The notes under the pieces were generated by a model, which saw only the letters and a list, made by a program, of their open reading frames with translations, did not search any database and was not told the DNA's origin. From Candidatus Muiribacterium halophilum (GTDB lineage Bacteria > Muiribacteriota > Muiribacteriia > Muiribacteriales > Muiribacteriaceae), in assembly GCA_002869225.1 (NCBI GenBank), contig PKTG01000122.1, forward strand, positions 96,071-160,070: 64,000 nucleotides of DNA, in the 5' to 3' direction. Of this stretch, positions 20,908 to 30,888 are shown piece by piece. Every line of letters starts with the position of its first letter. The stretch's first letter is position 1. The position numbers and the translations under genes are program-made.

Positions 20908-21810
20908 TTAATCTAATACGCATGATGCAGCTAGTGCAATAGATCTTAGTTTTGTCTCATCACTATCAGCTCTTGAAGTTAGTACTACAGGGGCTTTAGC
21001 GCCAACTATTATTGCAGCTAGTTTGACATCAGCAAGAAATACGAGTGCTTTGTATAATACGTTACCCGCTTCAATATCAGGAAGTAATATTATATCAGCA
21101 TCTCCAGCTACCTCTGATACTATACCTTTATGTTCAGCAGCTTTTTTTGAGACTGCATTATCAAGTGCAAGAGGTCCGTCTACTATACAGCCTTTTAGTT
21201 GTCCTCTATCTGACATCTTTGAAATAGCAGCTGCATGTAAAGTAGCTTCCATAGCAGGGTTAACAGTTTCCACAGCGCATACAGGAGCGACCTTTGGTCT
21301 TTCTATACCAAGAGCTGTCATGACCTTTGCAGCATTTTTTACAATATCTATCTTTGCTGAAAGATCTGGTGCTATGTTCATTGCTGCATCTGTTACAGCA
21401 AGAAGTTTATGATAATTTGCATTTTCGACTACAGCGACATGTGAAAGTAAACGACCTGTTCTTAGACCAAATTCCCTGTTAAGTACCGCTTTCAAAAATA
21501 CTGATGTCGAGACAAGACCTTTCATTATCATATCAGCATTTCCGCTGCTTACATTTTTCACCGCCTGAAGAGCAGCTTTAGAATCATCTTTTTCATCCAT
21601 TATCTGCCAATTGGATATATCAATATTATTCTCAGCAGCTATTTTTTTTATAGCTTCCTCATCTCCAACAAGAATAGGATCGATTATGTTGTTTTTAAAA
21701 GCATTATCAACAGCAGTTAGGACTTCAAGATCCTGAGCAACAGCCACGCTGAGTTTTCTTTTTCTTACCGACTGAGCTTTCTTCATGATATCATCCATTG
21801 TCTTTAACAT
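20908..21810 (-). CDS. ptb: Phosphate butyryltransferase (copy 2)
   Basis: Paralog of 19987..20892: DGPLALDNAVSKKAAEHKGIVSEVAGDADIILLPDIEAGNVLYK. Confidence 0.9.
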   Translation of the reverse strand: MLKTMDDIMKKAQSVRKRKLSVAVAQDLEVLTAVDNAFKNNIIDPILVGDEEAIKKIAAENNIDISNWQIMDEKDDSKAALQAVKNVSSGNADMIMKGLVSTSVFLKAVLNREFGLRTGRLLSHVAVVENANYHKLLAVTDAAMNIAPDLSAKIDIVKNAAKVMTALGIERPKVAPVCAVETVNPAMEATLHAAAISKMSDRGQLKGCIVDGPLALDNAVSKKAAEHKGIVSEVAGDADIILLPDIEAGNVLYKALVFLADVKLAAIIVGAKAPVVLTSRADSDETKLRSIALAASCVLD

Positions 21811-21811
21811 A

Positions 21812-22303
21812 TTATACTTCCTCCAGTTTTATTTTTAATTCTTTTTTTACTATTTCAGGTACAAGTCCGGTTATATCTCCACCGAGTCTTATGACTTCTT
21901 TTATAGTCTGTGAACTTATAAAGGTAAATCGGTTATCTGAAGATATAAAGATTGTCTCAATATCCTTGCAAAGATTTTTATTCATATGTGCCATCTGAAA
22001 CTCATATTCAAAATCAGATACAGCTCTAAGACCTCTGATAATAGCACAACCATCTTTTTTTTTGACATAATCCACAAGAAGACCTTTGAAGCTGTCTATC
22101 TCAACATTTTTCAGGACTTCTTCTGAACAGGATTCTTTTAAAAGTCTGACTCTTTCATCAATTGAAAATAGTGAGTGTTTGTTTGGATTACTGACGACAG
22201 CTATTACAACTTTATCAAACAGTTTGGATGCTCTCTTTAAAATATCAAGATGACCGTATGTTGGGGGATCAAAACTCCCCGGGTAAATCCCTATTCTAAA
22301 CAT
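21812..22303 (-). CDS. coaD: Phosphopantetheine adenylyltransferase
   Basis: GIYPGSFDPPTYGHLDI; RGLRAVSDFEYEFQMAHMN; start overlaps the buk stop (ATGTTTAG). Confidence 0.95.
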   Translation of the reverse strand: MFRIGIYPGSFDPPTYGHLDILKRASKLFDKVVIAVVSNPNKHSLFSIDERVRLLKESCSEEVLKNVEIDSFKGLLVDYVKKKDGCAIIRGLRAVSDFEYEFQMAHMNKNLCKDIETIFISSDNRFTFISSQTIKEVIRLGGDITGLVPEIVKKELKIKLEEV

Positions 22304-23354
22304 ATTCTTTTTCTTCTCTCTTTCCTTCAAGGACTCCTTTAACACCTTCTGATAAAGCAAGAAGTTCATCTTCTCCCGGATAGACCTTTATTGGAGCTAT
22401 CCATTCTGTATAATCTGCAATATCATCCATAAGGCATTTATTATAGGCTATCCCACCTGTGATTACTATATAGTTTACATTACCTTTAAGAACTGTTGCC
22501 ATCTTGCCTATTTCTTTGGCTATCTGATATATCATAGCATCGAGTATTCTTTTGACTTCAGGTTCATTCATTCTTTTTACAAGTTCTGATATATTATTTG
22601 AATCTAAGTAAGCGCTTACTCCAGCTTTTTTTGTGAGATAGTTAAGAAGTTCTCTGGCATTTGAGTATTTACCAGAGTAGCATATCTTTGCCAATTGTCC
22701 GGAAGGTAATCCACCACTTCTTTCAGGTGAGAAAGGACCATCATCGTTTGCATTATTTACATCGATCATCTTTCCTTTTTTATGGGCTGTGATTGAAAAA
22801 CCTCCACCAAGATGACAAATTATAAGGTTATTATCCTCATAGATCATGTTCTCATCTCTTTCAAATCTTTTTGCAACAGCTTTCATATTAAGTGCATGAG
22901 AAAGTGACACTCTAGGTATCTCTGGTATTCCAGATATTCTTGCTACCTCTTCAAACTCATCTACTGAGACAGGATCGACTATAAATGCTGGTACTTTAGC
23001 ATCTTTAGCTATATCATTTGCTATTATCGCTCCAAGAATAGAGGGATGATCCGCTTTGACCTCATGATAAAGATCATGAAGCATCTTTTCATTTACACGA
23101 TATATACCGCTTTCGAGAGATTTTATTGGAGCACCTCGACCGGCAATAGCTGCGAAATCAGATAGCTTGATATCATTTTCATTCAAAAAAGCTTTAATAG
23201 CTTCTGATCTAAACTCTTTCTGTTCAATTGCTTTCTCAAAATCTTTAAGTTCATCCTTATTATGTCTTATGGTATGTTCAAAGGTTATCTTATCATCTTC
23301 AAATATTCCCATTTTAGTTGATGTGGATCCTGGGTTAATAGCTAATATCTTCAT
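22296..23354 (-). CDS. buk: Butyrate kinase (copy 2)
   Basis: MKILAINPGSTSTKMGIFEDD; SHALNMKAVAKRF; ICHLGGGFSITAH. Confidence 0.93.
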   Translation of the reverse strand: MKILAINPGSTSTKMGIFEDDKITFEHTIRHNKDELKDFEKAIEQKEFRSEAIKAFLNENDIKLSDFAAIAGRGAPIKSLESGIYRVNEKMLHDLYHEVKADHPSILGAIIANDIAKDAKVPAFIVDPVSVDEFEEVARISGIPEIPRVSLSHALNMKAVAKRFERDENMIYEDNNLIICHLGGGFSITAHKKGKMIDVNNANDDGPFSPERSGGLPSGQLAKICYSGKYSNARELLNYLTKKAGVSAYLDSNNISELVKRMNEPEVKRILDAMIYQIAKEIGKMATVLKGNVNYIVITGGIAYNKCLMDDIADYTEWIAPIKVYPGEDELLALSEGVKGVLEGKREEKEYV

Positions 23355-23363
23355 ATTATTTCC

Positions 23364-23990
23364 TTATACAAATGGATTGTTGTTTTTTTCATAGGATATT
23401 GTTGTTTCTTCTCCATGTCCAGGGTAGACCTCTGTCTGTCCATCAAGAGTAAGGAGTTTTTTCTTTATTGAGCTTATTATCTCTCCGTAATCGGAATTTG
23501 TGAAGTCTGTTCTCCCTATTTATTTTTTAAAGAGAGTATCTCCTGAAAACAATCTTTTATCGAGAAGAATACTGACACTTCCAGGTGAATGTCCAGGAGT
23601 GTGTATTATTTTAAGTCTTATATTACCAAACTCGAGAATCTGCTTATCCTCTAAAATATCGGTAGCAGGTGGACTTATAACATCGTTTCCCGAGTAGACT
23701 GAAAGGTTTTTTGCAGGATCCTGAAGCATATCCTTATCATCTTCATGAATATAGAGCTTACATCCGGTTTCTTTAAGAAGAAACTCATTTCCACCAATAT
23801 GGTCCATATGACCATGGGTGTTTATTATCGCTTCGAGTTTAAGATCCTTGATCTCAAGCTCGTGTAGAACTTTTTCACCCTCAGCACCAGGGTCTATGAC
23901 AATACAGTTCCTTTTCTCAAGGTCTGATATAATATAACAATTAGTATCTAATTCACCCAATACAAGATGAGTCAATGCTATCTTTTCCAT
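23364..23990 (-). CDS. MBL-fold metallohydrolase (glyoxalase II-like), interrupted by in-frame TAA at 23520-23522
   Basis: THGHMDHIGG, TPGHSPGS, FSGDTLFKK*IGRTDFTNSDYGEIISSI...VYPGHGEETTISYEKNNPFV in one frame. Confidence 0.88.
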
Positions 23991-23991
23991 T

Positions 23992-24516
23992 CTAATCCTC
24001 CTTAATCTCAGCTACGTACGGAAGGTTCCTATATTCCTGCGCAAGATCGAGTCCGTATCCGATCACAAACCTATCTTCAATAGTAAACCCTGAATAATCA
24101 ACAGGAACATCGATCTTTCTGCAGACGGCTTTGTCAAGTAACGAACACGTCTTTACAGAAGCAACGCCTTTGTTGTTAAAGTATTTTATAAGAAAATCTA
24201 TTGTGAGTCCTGTATCCACGATATCCTCAACTATGATGATATGTTCATCTGTAAGGTCTCTGTCGACGTCTTTGATTATTTTTATCTTTCCTGATGAACG
24301 TTTCTCATTACCATAACTGGATACAGCCATAAACTCTATTATAATATCGTTCTTATTGATGTTTCTGACAAGATCGGTAAGAAAGATGAAAGCACCTTTT
24401 AAAATACAGATCAAAGTGACTTTTTTTCCCTGATAATCCTGGTCTATTTGATTTGCTATCTCTTTTATTCGAGTTTCAATTTCTTCTTGACTTATAAGAA
24501 CCTTAAAATCCGCCAT
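23992..24516 (-). CDS. hpt: Hypoxanthine phosphoribosyltransferase
   Basis: HIIIVEDIVDTGLTIDFL PRPP site; LICILKGAFIFLTDL. Confidence 0.93.
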   Translation of the reverse strand: MADFKVLISQEEIETRIKEIANQIDQDYQGKKVTLICILKGAFIFLTDLVRNINKNDIIIEFMAVSSYGNEKRSSGKIKIIKDVDRDLTDEHIIIVEDIVDTGLTIDFLIKYFNNKGVASVKTCSLLDKAVCRKIDVPVDYSGFTIEDRFVIGYGLDLAQEYRNLPYVAEIKED

Positions 24517-24632
24517 TAAAAACTCCTTTTTTTATAAAGTTAGCTTTTATCCTTCGGGTTTTATACTACAAATCAATGATAATATAGTCAAGTTTTAAAG
24601 TGCAGATATGTGATATATGTATAAAAAATTTC

Positions 24633-25241
24633 TTAATTATTCAAAAAAATTATCAAAAGGTTTAATAAACCTATTAAGAGACCTATAAAGGCACCTGAAA
24701 ATTCAATGAATCTAAACTCTTTTTTTAATATTTGAAGAAGTAGGTCCTCTAGTTTTTCTGCGGAAAAGTCTTTTACTTTTTCAGAGATCATATGTTTTAT
24801 GCTTATCTTGCGTTCCATCTCGTCGGCTACGTTCTTAAGAATGGAAGGTAATATATGTGTCATCTCTTTTTCTACTTTTTCTCTTATTTTAAACAAGACT
24901 TCTTCTGAAAGCATCATAGCAACCATTGGACTAATATCTCCAGCGCCTTTTCTTATAAGTTCAACAATAGTGTCTGACATCCTTTCTTTAAGACCAAGTG
25001 TAAAATCACTATCTGTGAGAGTCTTTCTGAGATCGTGATGTGATATCAATTCTTTTTCTATAACCTCTCCAAGTCTTAAAGCTATTTCGTTCTGTCTTTT
25101 TGGGAAAACTCCCTGTATAGAAAATAAAAATAGATCGATCTTTTTTCTTGGATGAAAAAGAAGTTTTATTGCAAGGTAGTTTGTGAAATAACCTGTAAAC
25201 ATACTAATAATAGGTATTGATAGATAATATATGTTTTTCAT
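24633..25241 (-). CDS. DUF445-like membrane protein
   Basis: ISMFTGYFTNYLAIKLLFHPRKK and C-terminal GAFIGLLIGLLNLLIIF. Confidence 0.75.
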   Translation of the reverse strand: MKNIYYLSIPIISMFTGYFTNYLAIKLLFHPRKKIDLFLFSIQGVFPKRQNEIALRLGEVIEKELISHHDLRKTLTDSDFTLGLKERMSDTIVELIRKGAGDISPMVAMMLSEEVLFKIREKVEKEMTHILPSILKNVADEMERKISIKHMISEKVKDFSAEKLEDLLLQILKKEFRFIEFSGAFIGLLIGLLNLLIIFLNN

Positions 25242-25345
25242 GATGATATTATATTTAACCAAAATAGATTTTGCAAATCATTGTTTTTTCTTTAGAAATA
25301 AGGTGGGGATGACGATTTATATATATATTAATATTGGAGATATTT

Positions 25346-25708
25346 ATGGAAATAAATAAGGCTGTCCTGGATAGGATTTTTTTAATACTAAAAGAAAGTG
25401 CAAAAAAAAATGAGCTTATCACATATCAAGATTTAAATATAAGATTATCTCCTGATGGCACAGGACCTTTTTTTGATGATATAAAAGAACTTTTTGTTTA
25501 TTTAACAAAATTATCACGTATGATGAAAATAAGAAAAAGACCTTTGATTACGGTTATTGTCGTAGACGATGATAGAAGACAACCAGGAACAGGTTTTTTT
25601 AAGATAGCTAAACAACTGGATGTTTTTAAAGCTGATGTAAGTAAGAAACTGGACAGGAAGGAATTTCTTGATTATGAGACTCATCGGGTCTTTTCTTTTA
25701 ACTGGTAG
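25346..25708 (+). CDS. Hypothetical protein
   Basis: SD-like ggaga before ATG 25346; no recognised family. Confidence 0.5.
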   Translation: MEINKAVLDRIFLILKESAKKNELITYQDLNIRLSPDGTGPFFDDIKELFVYLTKLSRMMKIRKRPLITVIVVDDDRRQPGTGFFKIAKQLDVFKADVSKKLDRKEFLDYETHRVFSFNW

Positions 25709-25744
25709 ATTGAACAAATGTTTCTTTTATGCTAAATTTTAGAT

Positions 25745-28177
25745 ATGTTATCTTTAATCGTTGATCAGACAAATAGAGTTTGTTGTCTTTTTGAAAATCA
25801 CGAACTTATCTGTTCGCAATTCGAGGATAGATTTTCAAGAAATTCAAAAGATATTGTTTTCTCAATAAAAAGATTACTTGATGAATGTGATCTGCAATTC
25901 TCTCATATAAACAACTTTATTTATATTGGAAAAGATGTACAGCGTTTCAATGCGATCCTTAATCTGAATCTTCTAGATGATTATGATCATCTTAATAGAA
26001 AAGAGATAATAAAAATGGATAAGGAAGAATCTGAATTATTTTTTCTTATAAAGAAATATAATCTAAAAAAAGCTGCGGCTGTAGTCTGGGAAATCGATTA
26101 TGTTGAGGTATATCTACTCGATGATGGTAAACTAAAAAAAGCTTTGTTTGATGTTGATGAGGATAATAGTATAAAAGATTACTTTAAGATTTTAAAGAAT
26201 GAAGTATCCAAGGATCTTATTACCAGATTAACTATTGCTTCGTTTTTAGGTGATCTTTCACTCTACGATGAGATAAAAAAGGAATGTCTGATCTTTGAAC
26301 CTGACGGAAGATTTAATCTAAACAGAGATTCACTTATCAAATGGATAAATGATTTTAAAGATGATCCCAGACTTATATACTCACTAAAAAAGATTACAGA
26401 TGATATATTGATTCACGTTTTTAATTATATAAGATTTCTTACAAAGGAAAACAATCTTATAATTTCTGGTAAAATACCTTCTATTTCTCTTGCCTATGGA
26501 AAGATGCAGGAATATATTCCGTTTGAGAGGGCTTTTTATGAATTAAAAAAGGAATCCTCTTCAACATGCAGGGGTGCTCTTGAAAAACTTTTTTATGATA
26601 AAGGAAAAGAAAACAGTTTTGAAGAGGACGAGAAAGAAATAGCATCCCTTGTAAAAGGTCTTTTTTCTGACTTTCACTCTGAAAAATTGGAGAACATCTC
26701 AAAGTATTTTTATTATATGGATGATGATGTTTTGGTGATGATAAAAGATTATCTTGAAAAATGTGATAGGATAAAAATAAATTTTTCACACCGAAATACA
26801 GTTATATCATCATCTGGTGTAAAAGCCTGGTCGAGACTTTATTTTTATTTTTTTGCAAGATTCAAGGAAAGTGGATATCCTGTCATATTGAATTATAATG
26901 TGATGGCATTTTTTAAAAAAAATAGCGGTTTATGGGAAATAGCAGATCTTGAGTTCTATTCCTCGAATAATCTTCCAATACTTACACTGGAACTTTCCAA
27001 TTCATGCAATTACAAATGTATTATGTGTGATACAAACAGACATAGAAAAAAAGCTTTTATGTCTTTTGAGACTTTTAAGAATGTCATAGATTCACTTGAA
27101 GGATTTAAAGTGGGTACAATAACACCTTTCTGGCTCGGAGAACCGCTGCTTAACCCTGATTTTGAAAATATGATCGATTATGCATTTGAAAAGAATCAAG
27201 ATAACAAAAGATTTATATCCTTTACAATTAATACAAACGCTTCTTTACTTGATAAGTCAAAGACAGAGGCCGTTTTGAGGAATGCTAAAAGAAAAGGTAT
27301 GAATGAGAATACCTTTATAAGGATTCATTTCTCTTTGGATTCTAACGATCCCGATACTTATAGAAAAATACACGGTGCTGGAAATCTGAATAAGGTGAAA
27401 GAAAATATAAAGTATTTCCTAAAAAGAAGAAAAGAGGAAGGCCTTAATTACCCGAAAATAACCTTAGCACTTATTGTTATGAAGGAAAACTTTGATGAGG
27501 TAAGGGATTTTGTCGATCATTGGAGCGATGTTCTTGAGAATTATGGGGTTGATTATTATAAGACATGGGACTGGCCTTGGCTTGAAAAGGATGCTATTTA
27601 TTTACGGCGACTTGATTGTAGTGAGCAGGATGAGGCTGAAAAGATGCATTTTTCGGTAATTGAGAGTCTGAACTTCTTTAAAGAAGAATCTGGAGTTGAG
27701 TTTCAGGAAACGGTAGAACAGATAACTGTAAACAGTGAAAAAAAAGATGAAGAACCACAAACCACGGACCACAAACCAAAAACTGATGAACAAATAAAGG
27801 ATAATAACGGAAGGATACTTAATACTGATAGTGTGCTTATAAAAGAGAATATGGATTTTTTTATAAGAAGACCTTGTCCAGCTTTATGGAAGACACCAAT
27901 CGTCAATACAGATGGCGAGGTTACAGTTTGTTGTTTTGATATTGACCTTAGTCTTAGGATAGGAAATATTAACGAAAGAGACCTAAAAGAAATATGGAAT
28001 GGGGATACGATAAACAGTTGGAGAAACTTTCATCTTAGGGGTGATTTTAACAGGGTCGATAGATGTTCAAGGTGTCATAACATAAATTCTCCTACAATGA
28101 AGAATTCAGAATTTATTGAGTATCTGCTTGATAAAGATGATATTACCGAAATAGAAAAAGCTCATTTTCTAAATTAA
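25745..28177 (+). CDS. Radical SAM/SPASM protein with N-terminal carbamoyltransferase (NodU/TobZ)-like region
   Basis: CNYKCIMC radical SAM cluster, SPASM-like Cys set (CCFD..CSRCH); N-terminal FSRNSKDIVFSIKRLLDECDL and LIISGKIPSISLAYGKMQEYIPFERAF resemble carbamoyltransferase motifs. Confidence 0.7.
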   Translation: MLSLIVDQTNRVCCLFENHELICSQFEDRFSRNSKDIVFSIKRLLDECDLQFSHINNFIYIGKDVQRFNAILNLNLLDDYDHLNRKEIIKMDKEESELFFLIKKYNLKKAAAVVWEIDYVEVYLLDDGKLKKALFDVDEDNSIKDYFKILKNEVSKDLITRLTIASFLGDLSLYDEIKKECLIFEPDGRFNLNRDSLIKWINDFKDDPRLIYSLKKITDDILIHVFNYIRFLTKENNLIISGKIPSISLAYGKMQEYIPFERAFYELKKESSSTCRGALEKLFYDKGKENSFEEDEKEIASLVKGLFSDFHSEKLENISKYFYYMDDDVLVMIKDYLEKCDRIKINFSHRNTVISSSGVKAWSRLYFYFFARFKESGYPVILNYNVMAFFKKNSGLWEIADLEFYSSNNLPILTLELSNSCNYKCIMCDTNRHRKKAFMSFETFKNVIDSLEGFKVGTITPFWLGEPLLNPDFENMIDYAFEKNQDNKRFISFTINTNASLLDKSKTEAVLRNAKRKGMNENTFIRIHFSLDSNDPDTYRKIHGAGNLNKVKENIKYFLKRRKEEGLNYPKITLALIVMKENFDEVRDFVDHWSDVLENYGVDYYKTWDWPWLEKDAIYLRRLDCSEQDEAEKMHFSVIESLNFFKEESGVEFQETVEQITVNSEKKDEEPQTTDHKPKTDEQIKDNNGRILNTDSVLIKENMDFFIRRPCPALWKTPIVNTDGEVTVCCFDIDLSLRIGNINERDLKEIWNGDTINSWRNFHLRGDFNRVDRCSRCHNINSPTMKNSEFIEYLLDKDDITEIEKAHFLN
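27717..27781 (+). repeat. Intragenic heptanucleotide repeat tract
   Basis: ACAGATA ACTGTAA ACAGTGA (from 27717) then ACCACAA ACCACGG ACCACAA ACCAAAA (27754-27781). Confidence 0.6.
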
Positions 28178-28183
28178 ACAAAA

Positions 28184-29527
28184 TCAAAAATTAAGTCTGA
28201 AAGAATCATTAAATCCGATAGAGTCTGAAATAGGTCTATAGAATTTAAAAAGCATAGTAGAACCTGATGATATTTTTATATCATCTTTATTACCCGTGTT
28301 CAATTTTCTTTTTAACTCAATCCTGATCTTCCCTTGGTAAAAAGGTGATTCTTTATTATCATTATTAAGATAACTTGAAATAATAATATCTTTTTGACTT
28401 TCCGTTGGATTAAAGTTTATTTTCGCAGGGATGAATATTTTTGATATAGGTCTGAACTGCTCAAAATTCGGTGCAAATGTAAATACTGAAGGAACACTTC
28501 CTTTATCCGGTTTTATATATATATAATTATTTCTTCCCTGGGAGTCTTTGATATTGTCGGTTTCCATATCAGAATCAGCAGGTAGCTTTTTTTTATTTCT
28601 TGTAATGTTGACATAAAAATCAGGTATATTTTTGTTTACATTGTTTGCATATTCCCACTTCCATAGATCTATGTCGACTTCTGATCTTTTACCGTTTATA
28701 TAATCGATATATTCCTTTTCATCAGAAAGCATGATGTCGAATTCCAAATAAGAAGGAAACTTGATACCTTCATAGAACATACTTAGAGTCTCTTCGTTAT
28801 AACTCATAAAGTAAATATCGGAATGCTTTGCAGTTGGCTCCTTAAGATCGTATTCAATATATAAATACATATATTTATCATCGTAGGCACCGCTTAAACT
28901 ACAATCGGAAAGTTTGATTAGAGGTCCGTAATCATTATCCCTTATGTAATCTACCATTATAGGAACACTTACCTTTTTTAACTGTATATCTTTAAAGTTA
29001 AGTTCCTTTGAGAACGTCTGATTGTTCTCAATATTTTTATAGAGTTTGAAATTTATATGTCTAAAAGGATCTTTAATAAGTATATGATCATTCTGTATGT
29101 CAATAACTTCAAGATATGCAAGATTTGATTGCAGCTCTTTATCTGAGATATTAAGAAAATCTTCCAGTGGATCAAGGTGCAAAAGGCTAAAATCAGGTAC
29201 AGGGATAGAATACTTTGAAAAATCGTTTTTCATATCTTTTAATATTTCTCGTTTTTTCTTATCTACCATCGTACTTGAGATAAAATCTCTTGCCTGTGTG
29301 AGTTCAGCTTCTGATTCATCAAGACTTTTAAGTCTGTCCCCTTTTTTTACAGTGAAGGTCTTACTTTCTCTTTTATCAAATATTGTTGCTCTTAATGTAT
29401 TGCCTGAACCTTCTACATTCTTTAGTACGTAAGGGAAAGATGCAGAGTCTGCATCGACAAGGTTAGTCTCAGTAGCTTGACAAAGTATAGAAACTCCTAT
29501 AAATATTAACAGTAATATTTTTTTCAT
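28184..29527 (-). CDS. Exported hypothetical protein
   Basis: Signal peptide MKKILLLIFIGVSILCQA. Confidence 0.6.
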   Translation of the reverse strand: MKKILLLIFIGVSILCQATETNLVDADSASFPYVLKNVEGSGNTLRATIFDKRESKTFTVKKGDRLKSLDESEAELTQARDFISSTMVDKKKREILKDMKNDFSKYSIPVPDFSLLHLDPLEDFLNISDKELQSNLAYLEVIDIQNDHILIKDPFRHINFKLYKNIENNQTFSKELNFKDIQLKKVSVPIMVDYIRDNDYGPLIKLSDCSLSGAYDDKYMYLYIEYDLKEPTAKHSDIYFMSYNEETLSMFYEGIKFPSYLEFDIMLSDEKEYIDYINGKRSEVDIDLWKWEYANNVNKNIPDFYVNITRNKKKLPADSDMETDNIKDSQGRNNYIYIKPDKGSVPSVFTFAPNFEQFRPISKIFIPAKINFNPTESQKDIIISSYLNNDNKESPFYQGKIRIELKRKLNTGNKDDIKISSGSTMLFKFYRPISDSIGFNDSFRLNF

Positions 29528-29574
29528 ATATTTTATGATAGATTGTGGAATAAATTTTGTCAAGGAGAAGTGTT

Positions 29575-30888
29575 ATGTCATATATAAAACCAAAGCTCTT
29601 GAAAGGATTCAGAGACCTACTACCAGAAGAAGCTATTATACAAAAAGAGTTTTTTAAAGTTATATCTGAAGTGTTTGAAAGTTTTGGTTTCTCTCCTATT
29701 GATACCCCTGCTCTCGAATATTACGATATCCTTACTGGAAAAGGTGGAGGAGAAAACGAAAAACTGATGTATCGTTTTAACGATAATGGTGGTAGGGATG
29801 TTGGTATGCGTTATGATCTTACCGTGCCACTTGCAAGATTCATTGGTCTGAATCAGAATGAACTAAACTTCCCTTTCAGACGCTATCATATTGCACCGGT
29901 TTGGCGTGCTGAGAACACTCAGAAAGGAAGATACAGAGAGTTCTATCAATGTGATTGTGATATTGTAGGTTCTGATTCTTATCTAGCCGATAGCGAGATA
30001 CTTATGTTAATGGACAGTGTATTAAACAGAATGGATATCAAAGATTATGAGATAAGGATAAACGATAGAAATATTCTTGAGGACCTTTTTAAACTTCTTG
30101 AAATAAAAGAGGATAAAATAATCAGTTTTGCAACTTTAATGGATAAAAAGGATAAGATGTCTGAGTCCGTCTTCAAGGAAAAGAGTCTTGAGTTTTTGAA
30201 AGACAATGAGAAACATAAGCAATTTCTTGATTTTCTATCCTGTGATTCTCTTGATTCTCTCGATGAGTTTTTTAAAGATACAAAGGTATATGAAAATACA
30301 AGTATATATATTAGAAGATTAAAGGACACTTTTTCAATATGTAAGGAAAACGGAAAAGGAAATAATATTAGTTATTGTCCTTTTATTATAAGAGGACTTG
30401 ATTATTACACAGGTATAGTATTTGAGACAGTATTAAAGGATAGTCTTTCCTATGGTGCTGTTTTTTCGGGTGGAAGATATGACAAACTAGCAGGAATGTT
30501 CTCGAAGAATGCTGATTACTCTTGTGTTGGAGCATCTATTGGTATATCAAGGCTTATTTCAGCATTAAAAGAACGTGGTTTTTTTGAAAAGGATAAGGTC
30601 TGTGTTGCAGATATACTGATCATGAACATGGATAAAAGATATCATGGAAAATATATAAATATAGCAAATGTGCTTCGAGATAATTGCTTAAAAGTAGAGG
30701 TTTATCTAAATGATGATAAGCTTAAAAAACAGTTTAAATTTGCTTCGAAAAACGGATACTCCTTTTCTATTATCGCTGGTGAAGATGAACTTGCGAATGA
30801 TATAGTTAAAGTTAAATCCCTAAAGGCTTTTGAAGAAAATGAGATGAAAATTGATGATCTGGTAGGTTTTTTTAAAAATACTCTTTAA
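29575..30888 (+). CDS. hisS: Histidyl-tRNA synthetase
   Basis: GFRDLLPEEA, DLTVPLARF, RGLDYYTGIVFE; SD caaggag before ATG 29575. Confidence 0.92.
   Translation: MSYIKPKLLKGFRDLLPEEAIIQKEFFKVISEVFESFGFSPIDTPALEYYDILTGKGGGENEKLMYRFNDNGGRDVGMRYDLTVPLARFIGLNQNELNFPFRRYHIAPVWRAENTQKGRYREFYQCDCDIVGSDSYLADSEILMLMDSVLNRMDIKDYEIRINDRNILEDLFKLLEIKEDKIISFATLMDKKDKMSESVFKEKSLEFLKDNEKHKQFLDFLSCDSLDSLDEFFKDTKVYENTSIYIRRLKDTFSICKENGKGNNISYCPFIIRGLDYYTGIVFETVLKDSLSYGAVFSGGRYDKLAGMFSKNADYSCVGASIGISRLISALKERGFFEKDKVCVADILIMNMDKRYHGKYINIANVLRDNCLKVEVYLNDDKLKKQFKFASKNGYSFSIIAGEDELANDIVKVKSLKAFEENEMKIDDLVGFFKNTL

Noticed and set aside
27717-27781. CRISPR-like repeats
   Set aside because: Units are 7 bp tandem with no spacers and lie inside a coding region.
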